Below, piece after piece: positions 47,415 through 58,376 of a stretch of DNA of 64,000 nucleotides. This stretch comes from Lonicera japonica (lineage: Eukaryota > Streptophyta > Magnoliopsida > Dipsacales > Caprifoliaceae), in NCBI GenBank assembly GCA_021464415.1, contig CM038465.1, positions 21,545,839 to 21,609,838 on the forward strand. The letters are read 5' to 3'. Position numbers and translations under genes: made by a program. The first letter of the stretch is position 1. Each line of letters starts with the position of its first letter. The notes under the pieces are model-generated. The model ran no database searches and was not told the origin of the DNA. It was given only the letters and a program-made list of their open reading frames with translations.

Positions 47415-47889
47415 TGTTGCGCCAAACCGCTCACGACCGAGCACGACGCAACTGGGAGGGATCTCACAAGCCCAAATGGTTTATCCGAAAGAAGAACCGA
47501 CACAAAAAAGCACACCCAATATAGAGAAATAGGAAATAAAGAAGAAATAGCGCAAGACAAGGTTTTTCCGTGGTGTCGGCGTAAAAGCCACTAATCCACA
47601 CAGACGATAGCTTCTATTGATAATTGGAACCAAGAGTGATTACAAGCACACAAGAAAAATTTCTCACAAAATTTAGCTCTCAACTAAATTCTAGGCAAAA
47701 AACAAGTTAGTGCACAAATGAGCCAAAACTACACTTTAAAGCCAAAAACCTGGACCCATGATCGATCATGGTATACCCCATGATCGATCATGAAAGTGGA
47801 CTGCCGCAAAAATAAATACCATGATCGATCATGGACATACCCATGATCGATCATGGTTCACCAAAACAAAAGGAGAGCCAATCTTCACA
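47415..47889 (-). repeat. copia 3' LTR (475 bp)
   Basis: Direct repeat of 52148-52622 with a constant offset of 4,733. It contains four palindromes CATGATCGATCATG at 47757, 47779, 47820 and 47842 (start positions). Confidence 0.95.
47756..47856. promoter_or_regulatory. four-copy palindrome array in the LTR
   Basis: CATGATCGATCATG occurs at 47757-47770, 47779-47792, 47820-47833 and 47842-47855; three of the four extend to 16 bp with flanking C/G. Each is a perfect palindrome. On the element strand they lie in the first ~135 bp of the LTR, the U3 side, where plant copia enhancers reside. The same array is at 52490-52588 in the other LTR. Its role as a transcription-factor site is an inference. 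Confidence 0.6.
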
Positions 47890-48020
47890 AATCTTCACCT
47901 TGGCGAACCATGCAGCTAACCCGTCTAGCAAAATTGCACACCTCACTCCACTTGTTCCTCCATCAATACTGCTATAGCATCACACCCGGCCCTGAAGAGC
48001 CACTTCCCCCGCATGGGGTC

Positions 48021-51000
48021 TCAACACCGAAGAATGTTAACCAAAGTCGAGCAATGCTCAAACTTGGTTGTCGGTACCACCTTCGTCATCATATCTGCGG
48101 GATTATCCTTGGTGCCAATTTTCTTCAAAATTACTTCACCACTCTCGATAATCTCCTGTATAAAATGAAACCGAACATCAATGTGCTTCGTCCGTCCGTG
48201 ATGAACTTGGTTCTTGGCCAAATGAATAGCGCTTTGGCTATCACAATGTACATCGACATTCTCCTGAACCATCCCCAAATCACCTATCAAACCCCGAAGC
48301 CACAATGCTTCCTTGACTGCCTCTGTTGCTGCAATGTACTCTGCTTCCGTAGTAGACAACGCCACTACACCTTGCAACATCGACCTCCAGCTAATCGGAC
48401 CACCACTAAATGTGAAAACATACCCCGTGGTCGACCGTCGCTTGTCAAGATCCCCAGCATAGTCCGAATCAACATACCCGCAAATAATAGACCCCTCGGT
48501 TCTCTGGTACACCAATCCCTTATTCTTCGTTCCTTGTAGATACCGCAAAATCCACTTAACGGCATTCCAATGCTGTTTCCCCGGATTTGCCATGAATCTA
48601 CTCACAATGCTCACTGCCTGAGCAATATCCGGTCGAGTACACACCATCGCATACATCAAGCTTCCTACTGCACTAGCATACGGAACTTGAGCCATATACT
48701 CCACCTCTTCATCTGTTTCTGGAGCCATAGTTGCCGAGAGCTTGAAGTGAGGAGCCAATGGGACACTCACAGGCTTTGAGTCCTGCATCCCAAACCGGAC
48801 TACCACTTTCTCTAGATATTGCCTCTGAGTGAGGCACAATCTTCCCTTCTTTCTCTCCCTTACTATCTCCATTCCCAGAATCTTCTTAGCTCCACCCAAG
48901 TCCTTCATCTCAAACTCGAGACTCAACTGAGCCTTCACCGTGTTGATATCAAACATACTCGATGAACAAATAAGCATATCATCAACATATAAGAGTAAGT
49001 AGATAAACGAATCCCCCTTGAGTTTCTTGAAATAAACGCAATGATCAAAATCACTCCGCTTGAATTTCTGAGCAATCATGAATGTGTCAAACTTCTTGTA
49101 CCATTGTCTAGGCGATTGCTTCAACCCATACAAGGACTTCTTCAGTTTACAAACACAATCTTCCTTGCCAACAACCTTGAACCCCTCCGGTTGAGATATA
49201 TAAATCTCCTCCTCTAGATCCCCATGCAAGAACGCCGTCTTGACGTCGAGTTGTTCAAGCTCTAAGTCAAACTGCGATACCATAGCTAATAGCACTCTAA
49301 TGGAAGTGTGTTTTACTACCGGAGAAAAGACTTCATTATAATCCACCCCTTCCCTCTGTGCAAATCCCTTAGCTACTAATCTTGCTTTATACCGAACATC
49401 CGAATCTAGAACCCCATCTTTCTTGGCAAATACCCATTTGCACCCAATTGACTTTTTCCCCTTTGGCAACTTGCAAAGATCCCAGGTTTCATTCTTGTGA
49501 AGAGAATCCATCTCCTCACCCATGGCCGCCTTCCATTCATCACAATGACTATCCGCCACTGCCTCCCGATAAGAAGTCGGTTCATCACCATAAACCACCA
49601 ATGCATATGCCACACTATCTTCATAGCCAAATCGTTGCGGTGCTCGTCGAGCTCTCGGCTCCCTTCCGCTCGCCAAAGACGGTACCTCTCGTTGTTGTTG
49701 ACTAGACCCCTCAATAGGAATCTCCCCATTCTCCGAATCACTATCGGAAGAGTCAACCGGATTAGTCACTTCCGATTGCACCGGAATAGTCACCACCGGC
49801 GTAGTAACTTCCGTTTGCACCACTCTACTCTTCTCACTCTCATCGAGAGTCTTCACATTTTTTCCCGTAGGCATCTTGAGCAAAGACGCCTCATCAAATG
49901 TAACATCTCTGCTAACGATCATTTTCTTGTCTTGAAGACACCATAACTTGTATCCCTTGACTCCAATTCTTGAACCCATAAAGATCGCCTTTCGGGCTCT
50001 TGGATCAATCTTATCTTCACGGACGTGATAATAAGCAGGACACCCAAATATGTGCAATGAATCGTAACTTGCATGAGATCCTGTCCAAACCTCCATAGGA
50101 GTTTTGTAATCGACCCCTGAAGATGGCAACATGTTCACGATGTAGCTCGCATAAGATAAGGCCTCCGCCCAATACTGTTTCCCCAAATTTGCATTTGACA
50201 GCATACACCTCACTTTTTTAAGTAAGGTACGGTTCATCCTCTCAGCTACTCCGTTTTGCTGTGGTGTACCTCTAACCGTGAAATGGCGAACAATTCCCTC
50301 ATCTTGGCAATACTGCTTAAACGGATCACTAGTGTACTCTCCGCCGTTATCGGATCTAAGCACCTTGATCTTCCTGCCAAGCTGATTTTCGACCATTTTC
50401 TTCCACCTTAGAAACACCCCAAAGACCTCGTCTTTGTGCTTCATGAGATATACCCAAATCCTCCTAGAGAAATCATCTACAAATGTAACAAAGTAATGAT
50501 TTCCTCCTAAGGATTTCGTCTTGGAAGGCCCCCAGACGTCCGTGTGTATGTAGTCAAGCAACCCCTTCGTGCAATGAATAGCCGTCCAAAATTTTACCCG
50601 TGTTTGCTTCCCGAGCACACAATGCTCGCAAAACTCTAGCTTGCAGCTCTTCGCACCCTTGAGCAAACCTTGTTTACATAACACCGTCATCGCCTTCTCC
50701 CCGGCATGTCCCAATCTCATGTGCCATAATTTCGTCGAATCCGAACTTGTACTTGCTCCACCAGCTTCCGTAGAAACTGAAACGCTGCCCGTCACCGTAC
50801 TACCTTGAAGGAAATAGAGATTACCCTCTTTCTTTCCCTTCATCAACACTAAGGCACCGGAAGTAACCTTTAGCATTCCATTCTCGAGCACAATCTTGCA
50901 CCCGTTGGAATCTAAAGAACCCAAAGAAATCAAATTCTTCTTCAGATCCGGGATGTACCTAACTTCATTCAGAGTTCTGATTGCTCCGTCATGTAGCTTC

Positions 51001-52016
51001 AACTTGATCGTTCCAATACCCTCCGTCCTACAAATGTGATCATTTCCCATCAAAACCGTTCCTCCATTCACCTTCGTCAAGGTATGGAAAAGGTCCTTGT
51101 TTGGACACATGTGGTACGAACAACCCGAGTCTAGAATCCACTCGTCCGTTGAGCTTTCCCTAGGAGTAACCACTAGCATACTCTCGAAATCATCATCCCC
51201 TGAAGTAACAGAATTCGCGGTATCGTCCGCATTCTTCTTCTTCACTTTGTCTACCCAAGCGTTAGGACAATTCTTTTTCATATGCCCTTTCCTTTTGCAC
51301 TTGTAACATTCCATGTTATCCAAGTACTTAGTACGTGACTTGGACCGAGAGTTATTGTGCTTTGCTTGTTTCCGATCATCTGTCCTTCCCCGCGTCACCA
51401 ACGCATCGGACGATGTACTACATTTCTCCCTCTGTCTCTGCTCATTACCAAGCAGTGCCGAAGAAACGTCCTCATATTTCACTGAATCCTTACCATATAA
51501 CAAAGTGGTGCTTAAATGGTCATAGGATTCCGGAAGTGAATTGAGCAACAAGATAGCCTTATCCTCATCTTTCATGTCTTCGTTCAAGTTTAACAAATCA
51601 GAAATCATCTTGTTAAACTCATCGACATGCTCACTCATTGATATACCTCTAGAATATTCAAACCGGAACAACTTCTTCTTGAGATAGAGACGATTCTCTA
51701 TACTCTTCATCATGTACTTCTCTTCCAGTATCTTCCATATGCTAGCCGCGGATTTCTCACGCATAACGTAGTATATCACATTTTGAGCTAGATGCAACCG
51801 GATAGTGCTACAAGCCTTCAAATCATACTCTTCCCATTCAACATCTGTCATCGTCGTGGGCTTAGCTGCCACACCCAACAATGCCTTATGCAACTCCTGT
51901 TGGATCAAGACATCGCGCATTTGGCATTGCCACATGCCGAAATTGACCAACTTTCCGTCGAATTTCTCTACGTCAAACTTTATGGCTGACACCTTTGAGG
52001 TCTTAGAAGTAGTCAT
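48021..52016 (-). CDS. copia Gag-Pol polyprotein, intact
   Basis: 1,331 codons from the ATG at 52016 (the frame is open two codons further, starting TTG, which is unlikely to be used). Domains in order: Gag (residues ~1-200, with AILLLNSLPESYDHL as in Tnt1-like elements); CCHC zinc knuckle CYKCKRKGHMKKNC (~237-250); aspartic protease DSGCSYHM (~296); integrase with zinc-binding LWHMRLGH...CEHC (~431-466), Asp in HTDVWGPS, Asp in RSDNGGEY and Glu in PQQNGVAERMNR; reverse transcriptase from ~840 with YVDDML (~1010); RNase H with STTEAEYIAATEA and DNPADMMTK near the end. All catalytic motifs look complete. The single ORF puts Gag and Pol in one frame. The strand is antisense to the host NLR gene. 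Confidence 0.95.
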   Translation of the reverse strand: MTTSKTSKVSAIKFDVEKFDGKLVNFGMWQCQMRDVLIQQELHKALLGVAAKPTTMTDVEWEEYDLKACSTIRLHLAQNVIYYVMREKSAASIWKILEEKYMMKSIENRLYLKKKLFRFEYSRGISMSEHVDEFNKMISDLLNLNEDMKDEDKAILLLNSLPESYDHLSTTLLYGKDSVKYEDVSSALLGNEQRQREKCSTSSDALVTRGRTDDRKQAKHNNSRSKSRTKYLDNMECYKCKRKGHMKKNCPNAWVDKVKKKNADDTANSVTSGDDDFESMLVVTPRESSTDEWILDSGCSYHMCPNKDLFHTLTKVNGGTVLMGNDHICRTEGIGTIKLKLHDGAIRTLNEVRYIPDLKKNLISLGSLDSNGCKIVLENGMLKVTSGALVLMKGKKEGNLYFLQGSTVTGSVSVSTEAGGASTSSDSTKLWHMRLGHAGEKAMTVLCKQGLLKGAKSCKLEFCEHCVLGKQTRVKFWTAIHCTKGLLDYIHTDVWGPSKTKSLGGNHYFVTFVDDFSRRIWVYLMKHKDEVFGVFLRWKKMVENQLGRKIKVLRSDNGGEYTSDPFKQYCQDEGIVRHFTVRGTPQQNGVAERMNRTLLKKVRCMLSNANLGKQYWAEALSYASYIVNMLPSSGVDYKTPMEVWTGSHASYDSLHIFGCPAYYHVREDKIDPRARKAIFMGSRIGVKGYKLWCLQDKKMIVSRDVTFDEASLLKMPTGKNVKTLDESEKSRVVQTEVTTPVVTIPVQSEVTNPVDSSDSDSENGEIPIEGSSQQQREVPSLASGREPRARRAPQRFGYEDSVAYALVVYGDEPTSYREAVADSHCDEWKAAMGEEMDSLHKNETWDLCKLPKGKKSIGCKWVFAKKDGVLDSDVRYKARLVAKGFAQREGVDYNEVFSPVVKHTSIRVLLAMVSQFDLELEQLDVKTAFLHGDLEEEIYISQPEGFKVVGKEDCVCKLKKSLYGLKQSPRQWYKKFDTFMIAQKFKRSDFDHCVYFKKLKGDSFIYLLLYVDDMLICSSSMFDINTVKAQLSLEFEMKDLGGAKKILGMEIVRERKKGRLCLTQRQYLEKVVVRFGMQDSKPVSVPLAPHFKLSATMAPETDEEVEYMAQVPYASAVGSLMYAMVCTRPDIAQAVSIVSRFMANPGKQHWNAVKWILRYLQGTKNKGLVYQRTEGSIICGYVDSDYAGDLDKRRSTTGYVFTFSGGPISWRSMLQGVVALSTTEAEYIAATEAVKEALWLRGLIGDLGMVQENVDVHCDSQSAIHLAKNQVHHGRTKHIDVRFHFIQEIIESGEVILKKIGTKDNPADMMTKVVPTTKFEHCSTLVNILRC

Positions 52017-52132
52017 CTTCAATCACCAATGGACTTGACAAACCAACAACGAGACAAAGATTGAAAAAATCTCACTTAGGAATTTTATCAAACACTTGGC
52101 GTGCGACACAAAACCCACCTTTCTCGTTTTAT

Positions 52133-52144
52133 GCTCTGATACCA
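52133..52144 (-). other. copia primer binding site (tRNA-iMet)
   Basis: The minus strand reads TGGTATCAGAGC, three bases inside the LTR end. This is the standard plant copia primer site, complementary to the initiator methionine tRNA. Confidence 0.9.
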
Positions 52145-52147
52145 ATT

Positions 52148-52622
52148 TGTTGCGCCAAACCGCTCACGACCGAGCACGACGCAACTGGGAGGGATCTCAC
52201 AAGCCCAAATGGTTTATCCGAAAGAAGAACCGACACAAAAAAGCACACCCAATATAGAGAAATAGGAAATAAAGAAGAAATAGCGCAAGACAAGGTTTTT
52301 CCGTGGTGTCGGCGTAAAAGCCACTAATCCACACAGACGATAGCTTCTATTGATAATTGGAACCAAGAGTGATTACAAGCACACAAGAAAAATTTCTCAC
52401 AAAATTTAGCTCTCAACTAAATTCTAGGCAAAAAACAAGTTAGTGCACAAATGAGCCAAAACTACACTTTAAAGCCAAAAACCTGGACCCATGATCGATC
52501 ATGGTATACCCCATGATCGATCATGAAAGTGGACTGCCGCAAAAATAAATACCATGATCGATCATGGACATACCCATGATCGATCATGGTTCACCAAAAC
52601 AAAAGGAGAGCCAATCTTCACA
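52148..52622 (-). repeat. copia 5' LTR (475 bp)
   Basis: Apparently identical to 47415-47889. On the element strand it starts TGTGAAGATTGG and ends TTGGCGCAACA. It holds the U3 palindrome array at 52490-52503, 52512-52525, 52553-52566 and 52575-52588. Confidence 0.95.
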
Positions 52623-54004
52623 AATTGAACTACGTAGTTGCAACGGATGCGAGCAAATCCCGCCACTCGGACACCTTCGATATCTCAAAGTTGTTAAGAT
52701 GATTGGGATGGGTAATGTGAAAGTTATTGGGACAGAGTTCTATGGGAAGCATCTAGCTGGTGCTGGTGCGAGTACTAGCAGCAATGGGCCAGCTGAAGTT
52801 TCGACATTTCCAGCACTGAAAAAACTCACTCTAAGGCAAATGCCAAGGCTAGAGAAATGGTTAGAAGCAGTGCATCAATCGGGTTCAGTGAGTGTATTTC
52901 CTTGCCTGGAAAAGTTGAATATTCAAAGCTGTTCAAGTTTGAAAACTATCCCCTGTCATTTTCCATCGCTAAGAGAGTTGAGCATTTCAGATTGCACCCG
53001 GTTCTCATATTTGCCAGACAATCTAAGAGCCGTTATCTCTGACCTGTCCATAGTTAGATGCCTCGGTCTGAGTTGTCTATCAAACAACCTCGGGGCTCTT
53101 GAGAGGTTAAGGGTAGTGTGCTGCCAAAATCTAAGAGATATACCATTTCTGCCGTCCGTAAGGGAAATTTATATTTTAGAATGTGAGAAGTTGATTGGGT
53201 TACCAAGTTTGACCAAATTCTTTCCACTTATTGAGAAATTGGTCATTAATGATTGCCCTAAACTGCTGGCTTTTCCAAAAATACGCTGCCATACTTCTCT
53301 GCGGGAACTTGTTATTACTTCTTGTAAAAAGTTGACAAGTGTTCCACAACTATGCACGTCTCTACAGAGTCTTCAAATTTTAGGGTGTAAACAGTTGACA
53401 AGTTTGCCAGAACTGGGCACAACTCTGAAGGAATTGGACATTCGCTACTGCCCTGCTATAGTGTCTTTTCCGAATTTTCGATATCTCCAAAAATTGAAGT
53501 TGTATCTGAACCTAGAAGAGCTTGATTATTTCCCCTGGCCTTCCTTGTCCACTTCTAGTACTTGTGATATTGCAGTGGAAGATAATGATGGCATCCAATG
53601 CCTAAAGCATGTAGATTTGAAAGGGTGTCTGGAGATCAAGTCACTGCCTGAGCAACTTCAGCACCTATCTGCCTTGACATATTTGAGATTGTACTCATTT
53701 GAGGGGTTGGAGTCCCTTCCCGAGTGGTTGGGCAATCTCTCCTCTCTTCAATCTCTTTTTATTTCCAATTGCAAGAAGCTGATGTATATGCCCTCTGTGG
53801 AAGCTATGAGATGCCTCACCAATTTATGTCAATTGGATATTTACAATTCTCGACTTCTAACAGAAAGATGTAGCAAGGGTTCCCGCCCAGGGTGGGAAAA
53901 GATTTCCCATATTACTACAATTAAAATTGATGGGGCAATAATGAGTAAGTTACCTATGCAATCTTTACATTCATCCTTTTATATTTGTGAATATGTATAT
54001 ATAT

Positions 54005-54164
54005 TAGGGGTGTCACCCAGTACAATTTTTACGGTAACCGACTGAATAAATTAATCCGAAGAAAAATGGTTTTGGTATCACATATTGAAGTACCGAAATA
54101 CCGTAACCAAAAGTACCAAAAAAAATAAAAAAATTGGTTTGGTTTTGGTATTAGTATCACCCTT
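54005..54164. mobile_element. small hAT-type MITE at the NLR 3' end
   Basis: The left end TAGGGGTGTCACC and the inverted right end AAGGGTGATACTAATACC flank GGTTTTGGTA/TACCGTAACC motifs. About 160 bp. No exact 8-bp duplication was found, and the left flank is simple (TA)n. It supplies the last dozen codons and the stop of the NLR frame. Confidence 0.45.
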
Positions 54165-57100
54165 GTGCATTTTCAACCGTTAAATTTTTTGATGATCATC
54201 TCACTCACTTCTATGGTGAATTTGTTAATGAAATTTGGTGGTGGTGATCTACTCATCTTATAGATCATCTCTATAAATTTTCGTAAAAAAAAAATAATTA
54301 TTTATTTATCCCTCCAAATGAGTATCCCTTCTATTTGTTAAAGAGAGAGAATCTCTCTTTAGAGCCTAACTAGCTACGTACATATATATATGACATATAT
54401 GTTTAATTTCGGCCATTAAAATTTTAAATGACCATCTTACTGACTTCTAAATTGAATCTTTTAATAAAATTTGGCGCATAAAATCTACTCATTATACACA
54501 TAAGGATCATCTCCACCAAGTTTCATGAAAAAAAATAGTCCTTTTAACCCTTGAAATGGGCAGTCCTTTTTCTTAAAGAGTGGACAGTCCTCTTTAGAAC
54601 TGACCCGTATATATATATATCTTTGTTGGATGAGTTATATATATTGTTCTGAAAATTGCACAGATGAGGAAGGGACATTGGGAAAAAGAAGACATCAACC
54701 AAAGGTGAATTTCATTTACCATTATTTTCAACTGGCCTGAGTTCTCATATATGGCTACTGCTAATTGCTTTATTCAATGATGTAGTGCACAAAAATATGC
54801 GCCTTGCCTTCCTTCAAAGAGTGTTAAATGAAGTCATATAATACAATTTCATGAGCATGGAGCTTAATTTTAATTTTAAAAATGGATGAGCACTTGCACT
54901 TGTGAATTTGTGTCTGTTTGTTGAGTTCAGTTGAGTTTGCTTGAAATTAATTTCGCCTTCCAATATTCACATATATATATATATATTCTTTCTTTTTCAG
55001 AATTCTGATCTTTCTTTTTGATGCTACACTCGTGAACAATTGTATTTTATTTAGTTCTGAGCTACATATAACACAACTTGTCTGATGGTTTAGTGCATCA
55101 TGATTTCACTTATGGTTTGACCTTTTAAATGCAATAATACTTCAACTCATATATATATATGTGTGTGTGTGTGTAATTACAAAAAAAAAAAAAAAGGAAA
55201 AAAAGAAGAAGTTATTTATTTGACCCGTGTTGTTGCCACACTGTTTGAGATTACCACGCCAATGTGTTGTGTTGCAAAGGAAGAAGCCACTAATTAACAG
55301 CAAATTGAGTGGTGCTTGGGAGCAGCAGCTCCTCTATTGGATATATGGGCTGGTCACTGATATATATAAGGTCAACTGTATTTTAAACCTTCGATATATG
55401 TATTGTAAATATAGGTAAGATCCACAAAGAGCCATTTATCACTTTTGTCCTTCATTTACGTTGTGAACTTGAGTTCATAAATAACTTCCCTTTGTTTATT
55501 CAATCTTTTAGGCTTAGTTTGATACTTTTGCATCTGCTTAAGGGTGAAGTTCCACATCTGTACATGCACATATCTATATAAGTAAATGAGATTATTTGTT
55601 TTGATGAGCGAATTCTATTTGTCAACTTGCACAGCTATCGAAGTTTCATGGAAGAGAGTGAGTAGATGAAGTGTTTGATTCAGGGAGAATTAGAATTTCT
55701 GCAGTGAATTTAAAATCAAAATCAGTAAGTTACTGTTATATATCCCTCTCGAATACATTTTTCCTATCTATAAGTGGTCAATAATATGTACTCTAGTATA
55801 TTGATTAGCATTCCTAACACTAGTTCCAAGGTCAGATGATTAACCTTTCTTGTTTAAATAAAGTGCAGAGCTTTTCAAAGGATACGGAGTGGATTTCTGG
55901 CAAAAACCAAGATAGCGGAGTTGAGTTCAAGCTTGGAAGGAGTGGTTAATTTTTGCCAGGAAATAGGAAAATACCAAAATGAGACCGTAAATAATAGCTG
56001 GATAGTTAGCTGTATCTGTTCAGCTAGTCTGATGTATTTGGAACTCTCATTCTTCCAATTCAGGCAGCAAACAAATTGTCTTAGAGCAGAAACTTTAAAA
56101 GATCTTTTATGGAACTCTATTAAATTTATCTGGCAGGCAACAAAGAGCTGAAGCCTCCGCAACAGTGGCATTAACAAGGAAGCAGAGGATTTTGAGGAGT
56201 TATTTGAAGGCGATTTTGTACAAAATTTTCCTTCACAGTTTAGGAATATCCCAACTACTCAATACAGTTTTTGTAAACATAAATTCTGTGAAGACATACA
56301 GCGTCCACTGTGACATGAAGTGGCTTTGCTCTTGTGATTTAATGCAATTTTTTTAATCATGGTTTTCCTGGCATTTCAAGTTTCATACATTCAAGGTCTG
56401 GTATTTGATAAGGTCAGTGACTTTATGCATTTACATTGTGAAAATTCTAAATAACTTTCCTTTTAATGACACACATTTGTTACTGTTGGCCTCTCTATAG
56501 CATTCTAGAGTTCAGCTTCAGCATGATTTATAAGCAAAAGCATGTAGGAGGAATGGGACACTAAGCCAGAGCTACGTAAATAGATTGACATGTGAGGGAC
56601 TTGGCCCGGACAAGAGACGCGTCACAGGTACGGATAGGTTGTAAACATACTTTTTGTGCATAATATATGAGTACATATGTATATATAGAAGTACTTTTCT
56701 TTTCTGTATTTTGATGTTAGCATTTTGACATGACTTACGGTTTAGTGCATTTATGATATGTTCGATTATAGTTTGAATTTTCAAGTGCATATTATATCAA
56801 ATTTTATATATAATTATAACAAAGATTTATTTATCTGGTATCTTTGGCGCGTGATGTTCTGATTTTCTTGATTTTGCGAGTAAAATATTACCTTGTTGTG
56901 TTGGGTAAAACACTCATCAATGCTTCATTATATTCCATTTAGTTCATTTATTCGCACATATATCCGTACGGAATAAAATGACACATATGGTGAAGATATG
57001 AGCTTGTGAGCCTTAACTCATTTTCTTAACACTCCCACAATTAGGTGTTTCCCAATCTCAGGTGTTTGATTTAATTTTACAATCACTTTGTAACGTAAGG

Positions 57101-58194
57101 ATGGGATCTAATCGATGCTAGTGGAACTTCGGTTTCTGTTGGAGGAAATGTGTTTTCTGTGTCTGATGTTCTGCTCCAACTGGAGCTAAATATGTTGATC
57201 CAGGTGGATGGCATTCTGTTTTTCAGCAGGGTCAGAAATTGTTGAAATGCAAGTCTAAGCTCGTAAATTCTTGGTCGATGTTGATTCAAGTGAGTTATAC
57301 CTCCTGCCATCCCATATGTCATTCCCCCACTGCAACCACTTCGTGTACTTGGCCGTTTGCAACACCAGTCCAAATCCTCCAGGGCCCTGTTCAGCGCTCC
57401 TGGCCCTGTTCTCCATGCCGTTCTCACGCCCAGCATCGCACTTGCTCAACACCTCTGTGCTCTGTTTAACCTCGCCATGCGTACTCCTGTGCGTAACTTG
57501 GTCCAAAGGTCCGGTTCAGCACCCCCCATGCCCGTGCTCTTTGTTGTTTACACTGTGCGCAACATATATGGTCCAACAGCCCTGTGGCTCTGCTCAGCAC
57601 CCCTGCACCCCTTGCTGCTCATCACAATGGCCCCATGGCTGCCTTAGCTCACCCACTCACCAATGCTCCCTCAGTGACAAACATGACAATTTGCATATGC
57701 ATGGTGTCTTTGCCATATGTAAATATTGTTGCTTTGTAATTAGCTTTAGGACTTTCCTTTGTAATATTTGTCTCTCGGCCTTTCTTTTGTAATTGTTGTT
57801 GGCTTTGGGCAACATAGGTAGGTTGATGGTTACTACTATCACTAAGGTTTTTCTTTTTGTTCATTATATTTGGGGTGAAGATTACATGCCCTATACTCGA
57901 GTTGCCTTCAAGTGCACATTGTGAGCACTAGCTGTCTTGCTCTTTCGCAATTGTAATTGTAACCACGTTGTAACCAACTTTACCAACTTTCGAGCAATTG
58001 AGTAATTTTTGTTTTCTGCAAATGCATTCTTGTGAGATTGTTATTGTTGCATAATTTCCACTGGATTCTTAACAAGCCTCCAAACTTGCGTGGCTCAAAG
58101 CAAAGTCCCTTGTTGTACATGACCTCCTTAGTGCTATCAAAGGCCGCCCTGTGACACTTGTTCAAGCGGAGTAGGCAGTGGTTGAAATGAAGTC
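54165..58194. other. downstream of NLR; no clear gene
   Basis: Mostly AT-rich. Several short ORFs (up to ~100 codons on either strand) match nothing I recognise. Spliced 3' UTR exons of the NLR gene are possible, for example after TTGCACAG near 54661, but unproven. 57300-57660 is a C-rich, less AT-rich island with overlapping frames of up to 173 codons lacking an ATG at the long frame's start and without family motifs. A (TG)n tract lies near 55158 and an A-rich run at 55180. Confidence 0.4.
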
Positions 58195-58369
58195 TATAGA
58201 AATAGAGAGAACTCTTGTATTTTATTCCATAATAATAAAGATTGAATACTAGGACATTATATAGGGAATAACATCCTACCTTATCTAAAATACCTATCAA
58301 GGTGGGATTCTACCATAAACAAAATAACATAAATAAATAACTAATCTAAATAATATTAAATTATCAATA
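58195..58369 (-). repeat. copia 3' LTR (175 bp)
   Basis: Direct repeat of 63394-63568. AT-rich, with a TATA-type box and a polyadenylation-type signal on the element strand. Confidence 0.93.
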
Positions 58370-58376
58370 CTCCCCC

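Larger units (their letters stand above)
47415..52622 (-). mobile_element. full-length Ty1/copia element (Tnt1/Tork-like), intact
   Basis: A 5,208-bp element with 475-bp LTRs at 47415-47889 and 52148-52622. By eye the LTRs are identical, with TG...CA ends on the element strand. The target duplication AATTG is exact (47410-47414 and 52623-52627). The primer site TGGTATCAGAGC is 3 nt inside the 5' LTR (52133-52144, initiator tRNA-Met). A purine-rich AAGGTGAAGATT next to the other LTR would be the polypurine tract. The polyprotein ORF is uninterrupted. Identical LTRs plus an intact ORF indicate a very recent and possibly still competent insertion. Confidence 0.95.
45066..54045 (+). pseudogene. 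CC-NBS-LRR (CNL) immune receptor, disrupted
   Basis: CNL proteins are cytoplasmic receptors for pathogen effectors. The start is the ATG at 45066 (MAETLPSAIVKEIL), the typical Rx-N coiled-coil opening. Family motifs follow in order: DADAVLDDF, P-loop GMAGQGKTT, RNBS-A HFDERIWVVVSEDFD, kinase-2 LLMLDDIW, RNBS-B GSRIMVTTR, GLPLA (CGGLPLAIKSLGG), RNBS-D HCFALCSIFPKD and MHD (CKMHDVVHDLA), then LRRs to about 53,900. Three lesions: an in-frame TAG at 45720-45722 between P-loop and RNBS-A, a one-base-type frameshift at about 47085-47096, and a 5.2-kb antisense copia at 47415-52622 in the LRR region. Apart from these the frame is clean, so inactivation is recent. The last codons and the TGA (54043-54045) lie in a MITE that starts at 54005. 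Confidence 0.9.

Noticed and set aside
48365..51989. Many short ORFs on the strand opposite the copia polyprotein
   Set aside because: They are shadows of the intact Gag-Pol frame and contain no family motifs.
57083..57506. Protein-coding gene on the minus strand (up to 117 codons)
   Set aside because: No recognised domain, overlapping frames on both strands, and a composition explained by the C-rich block.
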